Source: Flavobacteriales bacterium (GTDB lineage: Bacteria > Bacteroidota > Bacteroidia > Flavobacteriales > Flavobacteriaceae). Taken from it: a DNA stretch of 32,896 bases. The stretch lies in contig WTIP01000055.1 of assembly GCA_011525195.1 (NCBI GenBank), positions 1 through 32,896 on the forward strand, written 5' to 3'. Made by a program: the position numbers and the translations under genes. This document shows positions 25,993 through 32,896 of the stretch, one piece after another (the stretch's first letter is position 1; the number at the start of each line of letters is the position of its first letter). The notes beneath the pieces are model-generated. The model was not told where the DNA came from, ran no database searches, and worked only from the letters and a program-made list of their open reading frames with translations.

Positions 25993-27692
25993 GCCGCCGT
26001 TTTCTTTTTCTTTTTTCGGTAATAAGAATAAGCCTGCCACAGAATGACAAAACCAATGAAATAGGGAAAGTAAGAATAACGGGCACCGGGACCATCAACA
26101 GTCGTGAAGACGCGATCCCAGCGGATACTCCAATTCTTGATCCCATCATTTATCCCTTTGATACTAAACCAGATAAAAATTGGCTTTCCTACGATATGAT
26201 CATCGGGTACAAATCCCCAAAAACGACTGTCTTCTGAGCGGTGTCTATTATCACCCATCATCCAGTAATAATCTTTTTGGAAGGTATAGCTTGTGGAAGG
26301 CTTACCATTTATCCGAATTTGATCAGGCGTTGTTTCTAATTGGTTGAGCTCATAGTCTGTTATGATTTTTTTATAAAGCGGGAGGTTGGATTTATTTAAG
26401 GAGACCGTCATCCCTTTTTCGGGAATAACCAGTGGGCCAAAGTTATCTTCATTCCAATCAAAGGGTATTTTATTGGGAAAAAAGGTTTCATTTGGAACCT
26501 TATTTTTACTGATTCTTCTCACAACGCTATCAATACCTGCTACTTTACTCAGCTGCTCTGCCTCATTTAGGGTTAGTAAAAGCTCTTTTTTTGTTTCAAG
26601 AAGCTCACTTACCCGAAGCCCAAGCTTTCTTATAAGCTCTAGGGGGAGTCCCTTGGATTCTGTTAATACGACAAAATTGTCGATTGTATTTCCTCGGGTA
26701 CCTATAATATGTGGGATGAGCGCTTTATAACTTTGCTCATTTATATTTTCTATTTTAAAGCTGCGATAAAAGGATTCAAAACCCGCTCCTAATAAATTTC
26801 TTGAAGAGATTCCTTTCTGTGCATAAGCACTATGACTGAACTGAATTTGGGTCCTACTTGAATATTGATTTCTTTTTCCATTTGTATGGACAAGGCCGTC
26901 AATAATTTCAAGCGTATCCCCTGGTATGGCGACACAGCGTTTTACATAATTAGATTTTTTATCAATGGGCTTATCTACTCTTTTTTCTTTTACAAAAAAT
27001 TGACGGACGGTATCTGCAGGCCAACTAAATACAACAATATCGTTGCGCTTGATTTTTTGTAAAGCGGGAAGTCTAAAGTAGGGGAGTTGTGGGTTTTTAA
27101 GGTAAGACCTTATTTTGAGTCCTGGTAGAGTATCGTGAACCATAGGAAATGATAAAGCAGTCATCGGTGCACGAGCACCGTAGTGAAATTTACTAACAAA
27201 TAAAAAATCACCTATGAGGAGAGACTTTTCAAGAGACCCCGTTGGGATAATATAAGGTTGAATCAAATAATTATGAACAATAGTGGCCGCTACAACTGCA
27301 AATAGTATTGAACTAATTGTTTCTCCAATACCCGTTCTGGGTTTTAAACTACGATCTGAGATATGCTGTGGATTTTTGCTGTAATTCAAACTAAAAATAC
27401 TCAGCCCAAATGTGAGTAAAACCAAGGCAGTATCACTGGCTTTATTTTTTCCAAAGCTTCGAATCGTTTCGACCCAAATGACACCAAAGAGGATTAAATT
27501 GATTGTAGGAATAAAAAGTAAAATCACCCACCATTGAGGACGATTAATGATTTTCATCAATAACACTGCATTATAAACTGGAATTGCTGCCTGCCAGGCT
27601 TTGAAACCGGCTGCTTGATATAATTTCCAAGTGCCTAAAAAATGAATAAGTTGCAGTGCTAAAGCAAAAAGAATCCACTGGGAGAGTGTCAT
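25989..27692 (-). CDS. lepB: signal peptidase I (S26A), long Bacteroidetes form with N-terminal multi-TM domain
   Basis: IIPTGSLEKSLLIGDFLFVSKFHYG (catalytic Ser box), KSNYVKRCVAIPGDTLEI (catalytic Lys box), YYWMMGDNRHRSEDSRFWGFVPDDHIVGKPIFIWFS; about 150-aa insert between the Lys box and GDNR box; DUF5684-like N-terminal TM domain. Confidence 0.95.
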   Translation of the reverse strand: MTLSQWILFALALQLIHFLGTWKLYQAAGFKAWQAAIPVYNAVLLMKIINRPQWWVILLFIPTINLILFGVIWVETIRSFGKNKASDTALVLLTFGLSIFSLNYSKNPQHISDRSLKPRTGIGETISSILFAVVAATIVHNYLIQPYIIPTGSLEKSLLIGDFLFVSKFHYGARAPMTALSFPMVHDTLPGLKIRSYLKNPQLPYFRLPALQKIKRNDIVVFSWPADTVRQFFVKEKRVDKPIDKKSNYVKRCVAIPGDTLEIIDGLVHTNGKRNQYSSRTQIQFSHSAYAQKGISSRNLLGAGFESFYRSFKIENINEQSYKALIPHIIGTRGNTIDNFVVLTESKGLPLELIRKLGLRVSELLETKKELLLTLNEAEQLSKVAGIDSVVRRISKNKVPNETFFPNKIPFDWNEDNFGPLVIPEKGMTVSLNKSNLPLYKKIITDYELNQLETTPDQIRINGKPSTSYTFQKDYYWMMGDNRHRSEDSRFWGFVPDDHIVGKPIFIWFSIKGINDGIKNWSIRWDRVFTTVDGPGARYSYFPYFIGFVILWQAYSYYRKKKKKTAA

Positions 27693-27709
27693 GTGTTACG
27701 GATTTTATT

Positions 27710-27717
27710 CAAAGATA
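27710..27717 (-). promoter_or_regulatory. candidate -7 element (TATCTTTG) for lepB, 17 nt from ATG
   Basis: Exact TAnnTTTG on the minus strand in the lepB/dapB gap. Confidence 0.5.
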
Positions 27718-27738
27718 AAGGGTTCTGATAAATGCATC

Positions 27739-28449
27739 TTAGGTAGAGTGAAAATTTAAAACATCGTCCATGCTAAATATCCCTTTTTTTCCAGCCAACC
27801 ACTCTGCAGCGATGACTGCCCCTAGGGCAAATCCCTCTCTTCCAAAAGCTTGGTGTTTGATACTGATTTCGTCAATTTCAGAACGGTAAGCAACGCGATG
27901 TGTACCTGGAACCTCCCCCTCACGGACGGACTTGATTGAGAGTTTGTCAGTAGCTGTGCCCTCTAATTCCCATCCAGTCAAATTGGATTCTTTGAGTACT
28001 CCTTCTGCCAAGGTGAGAGCGGTGCCACTGGGGGCGTCAATTTTATGTATATGATGGATTTCTTCAATAGAAGGAGTATAGTCTTTCTGATGGGCTTTCA
28101 TGAGTCCCGCCACATAGGAATTGATTTTGAAAAAGAGATTTACCCCTATACTGAAATTAGAAGCATAAAGAAACCCGCTTTTCCTTTTTTGACAGTAGGC
28201 GACTATTTCTTTATATTGATTTAGCCAGCCTGTTGTCCCACAGACAACCGGGACATCATGATCAAAGGCCAGTTTGATATTATCAACTGCTGCTTCAGGA
28301 ATACTAAAATTAATAGCGATATCCGCTCCCTTTATTTCTCCAGAGTACTTGTCTTTATCTTGAATAAAGGTGATTTGATGTCCACGATCAAGGGCAAACT
28401 TTTCTATAGCCTTACCCATACGTCCGTAACCTAATAGTGCAATTTTCAT
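27739..28449 (-). CDS. dapB: 4-hydroxy-tetrahydrodipicolinate reductase
   Basis: IALLGYGRMGKAIEKFA, DIAINFSIPEAA, VVCGTTGWLNQ, YASNFSIGVNLFF, IEEIHHIHKIDAPSGTALTLAE. Confidence 0.96.
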   Translation of the reverse strand: MKIALLGYGRMGKAIEKFALDRGHQITFIQDKDKYSGEIKGADIAINFSIPEAAVDNIKLAFDHDVPVVCGTTGWLNQYKEIVAYCQKRKSGFLYASNFSIGVNLFFKINSYVAGLMKAHQKDYTPSIEEIHHIHKIDAPSGTALTLAEGVLKESNLTGWELEGTATDKLSIKSVREGEVPGTHRVAYRSEIDEISIKHQAFGREGFALGAVIAAEWLAGKKGIFSMDDVLNFHST

Positions 28450-28460
28450 TTCATTTAGTT

Positions 28461-29069
28461 TTAAAATTTAACTGCTAATCGTATCCCACTTTGCTGCTCA
28501 TCAAAAATAAGATTTGGCCTAATACTTAAATTATCATTCACATTAAACTGTAAAAGATGTGCACTCACATTGGCCTCTAAAATATTTAACATATAGGAAG
28601 CCGCTAAGCAAAGAATGGCAATATCACGGTAGTTCTTATGAAAATCCATTCCAATAAGGAGCTGTTCAGTAGTAATAGGAATGTCTTTTTCTAAAAAACG
28701 ATCATTAAAGATTCCATTTTGTCTTTTTTTGTAGGCGGTACGGTACTCTTCCATTTGTGTGCTCTGAAGGTTATAGTAATAATAAGAAGTTCCCAGTGCG
28801 GCATAGATAATGGGTATCTTCCACGCTTTCCCCAAGTATGCTTGGCCCAAACCAGGAAAAATTGCAGAGAAAAAAGCAGCTTTAGAGGGGGTAAGGGGAT
28901 TTTCAATTAATCGCTGAACCCTAGGAGAGTATTTTTTAGCATAAGCCAAAGAGTCTGGGGCTATAATTTCATTGAGTTCTTTAGTATTGTTTTCTCCCTC
29001 TACTTCTTGGGCATATAGAACTAAAGCGAAACAAAAAAATACGCCAAACAGCAGCCGCCTATTTCCCAC
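28461..29069 (-). CDS. DUF5683 domain-containing exported/membrane protein
   Basis: Signal peptide, then SKAAFFSAIFPGLGQAYLGKAWKIPIIYAALGTSYYYYNLQSTQMEEYRTAY, C-terminal SIRPNLIFDEQQSGIRLAVKF. GTG start. Confidence 0.85.
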   Translation of the reverse strand: MGNRRLLFGVFFCFALVLYAQEVEGENNTKELNEIIAPDSLAYAKKYSPRVQRLIENPLTPSKAAFFSAIFPGLGQAYLGKAWKIPIIYAALGTSYYYYNLQSTQMEEYRTAYKKRQNGIFNDRFLEKDIPITTEQLLIGMDFHKNYRDIAILCLAASYMLNILEANVSAHLLQFNVNDNLSIRPNLIFDEQQSGIRLAVKF

Positions 29070-29949
29070 TTTTTATTTGATTTAAAATATGCTGGAGTTT
29101 TTCTTGGGAGTCAAATCCAATTTTAAGTTGGCCCATACCCAGACTATTCGCAGAGACTGAAACAGGGGTTTCAAAAAACCTTTCTAAATCTTCAGCCGCT
29201 TGTTTGATATAGGCAGGTTGATAGTTACTTGTCGTTGAGGAGGTAGAATTTTTTTCATTACGCACCAAGTCTTCTGTTGCACGTACAGAAAGTCCTTTTT
29301 TGACAATGGCCTTATAAAATTTGATTTGGAGCTCAGGAGAAGCACAGTTTATTAGCGCTCGCCCGTGTCCCATGCTGATAAAACCATCCCTTATGCCAGT
29401 CTGGACGATAGGGTCCAGTTTAAGTAGACGCATGTAATTAGTAATCGTTGATCTTTTTTTTCCAACTCGAGTGCTTAGTTGGTCTTGCGTAAGTTCAATT
29501 TCTTCAATAAGCCTTCTATAGGAAAGCCCAATTTCAATCGGGTCTAAATCTTGTCTTTGAATATTTTCTACCAATGCCATTTCTAGAGACTCCCGATCAT
29601 CCGCTAATCTGACATAAGAGGGAATCGTCTTAAGCCCTGCCATTATTGAAGCACGCAAGCGTCTTTCTCCAGAAATAAGCTCGTAAGCGGCTCCTTTTTT
29701 ACGGACAGTTATAGGTTGAACAACCCCTAATTCTCGAATAGATTGGCTTAATTCTTCAAGCGCCTCCTCATTAAAATAAGTTCTTGGCTGAAAAGGATTG
29801 GTCGTAATTTTATCCAATTCTAGGTCAATCATACTCCCTATTACCTGAGCTGCATTTTCATCATTGACCGAATTAATGGCATTCTCAGAATCATTTAATA
29901 GGGCTGAGAGTCCTCGTCCTAATGCTGGTTTTCGATTTGATTTTGCCAT
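29059..29949 (-). CDS. parB: chromosome partitioning protein ParB
   Basis: ALGRGLSALL, LELDKITTNPFQPRTYFNEEALEELSQSI, YELISGERRLRASIMAGL, ALVENIQRQDLDPIEIGLSYRRLIEE, HTH RVGKKRSTITNYMRLLKL. Confidence 0.97.
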   Translation of the reverse strand: MAKSNRKPALGRGLSALLNDSENAINSVNDENAAQVIGSMIDLELDKITTNPFQPRTYFNEEALEELSQSIRELGVVQPITVRKKGAAYELISGERRLRASIMAGLKTIPSYVRLADDRESLEMALVENIQRQDLDPIEIGLSYRRLIEEIELTQDQLSTRVGKKRSTITNYMRLLKLDPIVQTGIRDGFISMGHGRALINCASPELQIKFYKAIVKKGLSVRATEDLVRNEKNSTSSTTSNYQPAYIKQAAEDLERFFETPVSVSANSLGMGQLKIGFDSQEKLQHILNQIKSGK

Positions 29950-29954
29950 TTCTT

Positions 29955-30719
29955 TTATTTATTGCGTTTTATAATTTCGCTGCCTAAAGATAAATAACTT
30001 TTTGCACCACGACTTGAAGCATCATAGCTGATAATGTCTTCTCCATAGCTCGGGGCCTCACTCAAACGAATATTTCGCTGAATAATGGTTTTGAAAACCA
30101 TTTTTCCAAAATGTTTTTTGACTTCTTCAACTACTTGATTAGAAAGTCGTAAACGGGTATCATACATGGTAAGGAGTAGACCCTCTATGTCCAGGTTTTT
30201 ATTGTGAATTTTCTGTACGCTCTTAATTGTGTTGAGTAGTTTTCCCAATCCTTCAAGTGCAAAATATTCACATTGAATCGGGATAATCACTGCATTTGCG
30301 GCAACTAAAGCGTTCAGGGTAATCAATCCTAACGAAGGGGCACAGTCAAGTATAATAAAGTCATATTTAGCTTTGATGCCTTCAAGGGCTTCTTTAAGAC
30401 GGTATTCTCTTGCATTTTTATCTACAAGTTCGATTTCTGAGGCAACCAAATCAATATGTGAGGGGATTATATCCAGATTAGGACTTTCTGTTGAAAGTAT
30501 TGCTTGTTCTATCGTTATACTCCCATCAAGAAGTTGATAGGTTCCCATTTTTACACTTTGCACATCAATACCAAGCCCAGAGGTAGCATTTGCTTGTGGG
30601 TCAGCATCAACCAAAAGAACTTTTTTTTCTAAAACACCTAGTGCAGCACATAAATTTACTGCAGTAGTAGTTTTTCCTACTCCCCCTTTTTGGTTGGCTA
30701 TTGCAATAATTTTACCCAT
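29955..30719 (-). CDS. parA: chromosome partitioning ATPase ParA
   Basis: IAIANQKGGVGKTTTAVNLCAALG, LLVDADPQANATSGLG, YDFIILDCAPSLGLITLNAL, IIPIQCEYFALEGLGKLL. Confidence 0.97.
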   Translation of the reverse strand: MGKIIAIANQKGGVGKTTTAVNLCAALGVLEKKVLLVDADPQANATSGLGIDVQSVKMGTYQLLDGSITIEQAILSTESPNLDIIPSHIDLVASEIELVDKNAREYRLKEALEGIKAKYDFIILDCAPSLGLITLNALVAANAVIIPIQCEYFALEGLGKLLNTIKSVQKIHNKNLDIEGLLLTMYDTRLRLSNQVVEEVKKHFGKMVFKTIIQRNIRLSEAPSYGEDIISYDASSRGAKSYLSLGSEIIKRNK

Positions 30720-30829
30720 AGTTAAGCGCTAAAATTTAGATTTTAAAATTACAATTTATTCAATCGATAAAAAAGATTCCTCACAGACAATTAAAGCAAA
30801 AAGAGAAGAAATTTTGCTCCCAAGTGATT

Positions 30830-31150
30830 TCAATTTAGGCTATCCTGGGGTTCAATAATAAAAACCGTTTCATTGCTTTTTTTATGACCGTACTTCTCTC
30901 GAGCAAAACGTGCTAAGCTATCTGGATTCTGAAGTATTTCAATAGCCTGATTGTCTTTCTTCAGGGTTTCTTTTAATACTTTTTTTTCTTTTTCTAGTTT
31001 TTCAATTTCCTGATTTAATTCTGAATGTATCGTCCAAGAATGCGTATCTAAAAAAAGCATCCAAATTAGAAATCCTAAAGAAATACTGACATAGATCAGC
31101 AGGGTCTTATTGTTTTTTTTTAAATTTTTCCAAAATGAAATTAATTTCAT
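30830..31150 (-). CDS. septum formation initiator family protein (FtsB/DivIC-like)
   Basis: Short protein: one TM (TLLIYVSISLGFLIWMLFL), coiled coil (LNQEIEKLEKEKKVLKETLKKD), then NPDSLARFAREKYGHKKSNETVFII. Confidence 0.9.
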   Translation of the reverse strand: MKLISFWKNLKKNNKTLLIYVSISLGFLIWMLFLDTHSWTIHSELNQEIEKLEKEKKVLKETLKKDNQAIEILQNPDSLARFAREKYGHKKSNETVFIIEPQDSLN

Positions 31151-31564
31151 TTAGTTTAATACTGATTTTTGAATTTTTTTAACCTCTTCCGTGGTAATTT
31201 GTGCCTCATAGGTATTTCCCCAACTATTGAGAATATAATTCATAAGATCTGCAATTTCCTCATCCTCTAAACCTTGACTTAACATCACCCCATCATAATT
31301 TTCTTCATTTACAGTAATGGGACCCCGCAGACCGTATTTTATTCCAGCGATACTTTTTTCGATATTATTGAATAAATAGTCGGAATCTTTTAAGGGTGGA
31401 AATACACCCGCAACACCTGCTCCATTTCCTAAATGACATTGGACACAAAAATCTTGGTAGAGCTCCGCCCCAGATTCGATACTCTCCTCTTTTGTTTTCT
31501 CTTGAAAAAAAACAGAAGTGAACATGCCTAAAGAAATGAAATAGACACTGATAAAGAGTTTCAT
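31151..31564 (-). CDS. exported class I cytochrome c
   Basis: Signal peptide, GAELYQDFCVQCHLGNGAGVAGVFPPLKDSDYL (CxxCH), distal Met in DGVMLSQGLEDEEIADLMNYI. Confidence 0.93.
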   Translation of the reverse strand: MKLFISVYFISLGMFTSVFFQEKTKEESIESGAELYQDFCVQCHLGNGAGVAGVFPPLKDSDYLFNNIEKSIAGIKYGLRGPITVNEENYDGVMLSQGLEDEEIADLMNYILNSWGNTYEAQITTEEVKKIQKSVLN

Positions 31565-32685
31565 TAATTTGGAATTATTTTGAGAATTCCTTTCCCTTCT
31601 ACTGCTAGATAGAGATAGCCATCAGGCCCTTCTACTATATTACGAACTCTTCCAATTTTATCTAGTACTTTCTCTCTCTTTACTACTTTGTCATTTTTAA
31701 TAACCAGACGTTCTAAATATTCAAATTTGAGGGACCCCACAAATAAATCATCTTTCCACTCTTTATATATCCCTGAAGTTGAAAACGCCATACCACTGGG
31801 GCCTATAGAAGGAACCCAATAATAAAAAGGTTGTTCCATATTGGGAAGTGCAGTTTTATCTGTTATGGGGGTTCCACTATAATTGATCCCATAAGTAATT
31901 TTAGGCCAACCAAAATTCAATCCTTTTCGTATAATATTGATTTCATCGCCTCCTTGTGGACCGTGTTCATTTTCCCATACCGCTCCTGTCTTAGGATGAA
32001 CAACCATCCCTTGTGGATTTCTATGTCCATAGGAATATACTGCTTCTTTCGCTCCTTCTTTTCCTACGAAAGGATTGTCTTCAGGAATGCTGCCATCTAA
32101 ATTTAAACGGTATATTTTCCCACCATCTCTTGTAATATCCTGCGGGTTCTCTTCTCGATTTCCTCTATCACCGACAGAAAAATAAACATGTCCTTCTTGA
32201 TCAAAGACAATGCGGGAGCCAAAGTGCTGCCCTTTTTTTGTATTGGGAGTCGCTTTATAAAGTAGTTTTACTTCTTCCAATTTTGTGCCCTCGAGTTTGG
32301 CGCAGTATAAAGAAGTATTTCCACCCAAGTCATCTCCTTCTGTATTTGCACCCAAAGTCATATAGATAATCTTAGTATTACTATAATCGGGATGAAGCGC
32401 AACATCTAAAAGACCTCCTTGTCCTCTTATATAGATAGGCGGCAGTCCTTCTACTGTTTGTTTGACCCCTTCGGTGACACGATAAAGTATGCCCGATTTT
32501 TCCGTAACTAAAAGATCATTTTCGCTAATAAATGCCATTCCCCAAGGGATGTCGATTCCCTCAACGATTGTTTTATATGTATAATCTTCTTCTGTAGGAC
32601 TTTCGATAAAGGGGGGATTGTCTTGGGCACAGCTCAGCTGAAGGCTAAAGAAAATTAACAGACTGGATAACCAAATTAGTTTCAT
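31564..32685 (-). CDS. PQQ-dependent sugar dehydrogenase (soluble aldose/glucose-sorbosone dehydrogenase family)
   Basis: Signal peptide; GIDIPWGMAFI, GQGGLLDVALHPDY, FGSRIVFDQEGHVYFSVGDRG, YSYGHRNPQGM, WENEHGPQGGDEINII, NFGWPKITYG. Confidence 0.93.
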   Translation of the reverse strand: MKLIWLSSLLIFFSLQLSCAQDNPPFIESPTEEDYTYKTIVEGIDIPWGMAFISENDLLVTEKSGILYRVTEGVKQTVEGLPPIYIRGQGGLLDVALHPDYSNTKIIYMTLGANTEGDDLGGNTSLYCAKLEGTKLEEVKLLYKATPNTKKGQHFGSRIVFDQEGHVYFSVGDRGNREENPQDITRDGGKIYRLNLDGSIPEDNPFVGKEGAKEAVYSYGHRNPQGMVVHPKTGAVWENEHGPQGGDEINIIRKGLNFGWPKITYGINYSGTPITDKTALPNMEQPFYYWVPSIGPSGMAFSTSGIYKEWKDDLFVGSLKFEYLERLVIKNDKVVKREKVLDKIGRVRNIVEGPDGYLYLAVEGKGILKIIPN

Positions 32686-32715
32686 TTATTTATTTTTTTA
32701 AAATTCAATTAAAGT

Positions 32716-32778
32716 GCCACTAACTTACTAAAAATTTACAGTATCTAAACATAAAAAAAGTAGATTTAGTAAGCTGGC
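32716..32778. repeat. imperfect inverted repeat upstream of the sugar dehydrogenase gene
   Basis: GCCA-ctaa-CTTACTAAA (32716-32732) pairs with TTTAGTAAG-c-TGGC (32765-32778): 9 bp + 4 bp. Confidence 0.55.
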
Positions 32779-32851
32779 ATTGTGCCTTTATTAGAATTAC
32801 AAAAACAGAATAGAAAGGGGATAAAATTCGCAGATTTGCGCTTATAATTAG

Positions 32852-32896
32852 TCGGGATGACAGGATTTGAACCTGCGACCCCACGCACCCCATGCG
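32852..32896 (-). tRNA. tRNA-Pro (GGG), 3' half; continues beyond the right edge
   Basis: Minus strand CGC-ATGGGGT-GCGTG-GGGTC-GCAGG-TTCAAAT-CCTGT-CATCCCG-A. Anticodon loop ATGGGGT with GGG at 34-36 and G37, 5-bp T-stem, 7-nt 3' acceptor strand, discriminator A. Confidence 0.85.

Noticed and set aside
25877-26149. 90-aa minus-strand ORF across the WbqC/lepB junction
   Set aside because: Out-of-frame overlap of two confident genes; no motif support.
26386-26730. 114-aa plus-strand ORF antisense to lepB
   Set aside because: Shadow ORF: Ser/Leu-rich reverse complement of a confident coding region.
32829-32840. CGCA-GATT-TGCG hairpin as terminator of the tRNA gene
   Set aside because: Only 4 bp of stem and a short T-run; insufficient support.
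1-32896. CRISPR arrays, IS elements, prophage, toxin-antitoxin, restriction or other defence genes
   Set aside because: No regularly spaced direct repeats, transposase/integrase, phage or known defence motifs were recognised; nearly all sequence is accounted for by housekeeping genes.

Overview
The window is about 32.9 kb of low-GC, gene-dense chromosome. Its gene content and order look like core Flavobacteriia (Bacteroidota): GldI, OstA-like LptA-family protein, DUF3810, DUF5683, a LepB with a large insert, and a mutL-rhomboid-rhomboid-EEP cluster. I support 35 protein-coding genes, one of them (a DUF349 protein) truncated at the left edge, plus the 3' half of a tRNA-Pro(GGG) at the right edge. 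I see no mobile element, prophage, CRISPR array, toxin-antitoxin module or recognisable defence cassette, and no clearly novel multi-gene system. The main second-look items are: (1) Bacteroidetes-type -7 boxes (TAnnTTTG) only 4-7 nt upstream of the ATG of fur, the DHH phosphoesterase gene, recF and a small membrane protein gene, suggesting leaderless or near-leaderless mRNAs; (2) a tandem pair of DUF368 polyprenyl-phosphate-translocase-like genes; (3) a fused cyclophilin-FKBP lipoprotein next to gldI; (4) DUF3810 carrying an HExxH metalloprotease motif, with its start codon abutting a perfect terminator-like hairpin; (5) two convergent gene pairs whose stop codons overlap, one sharing a palindromic CTAG; (6) a sugar dehydrogenase-cytochrome c-FtsB-like gene string. 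All calls come from reading motifs by eye; no searches were run.
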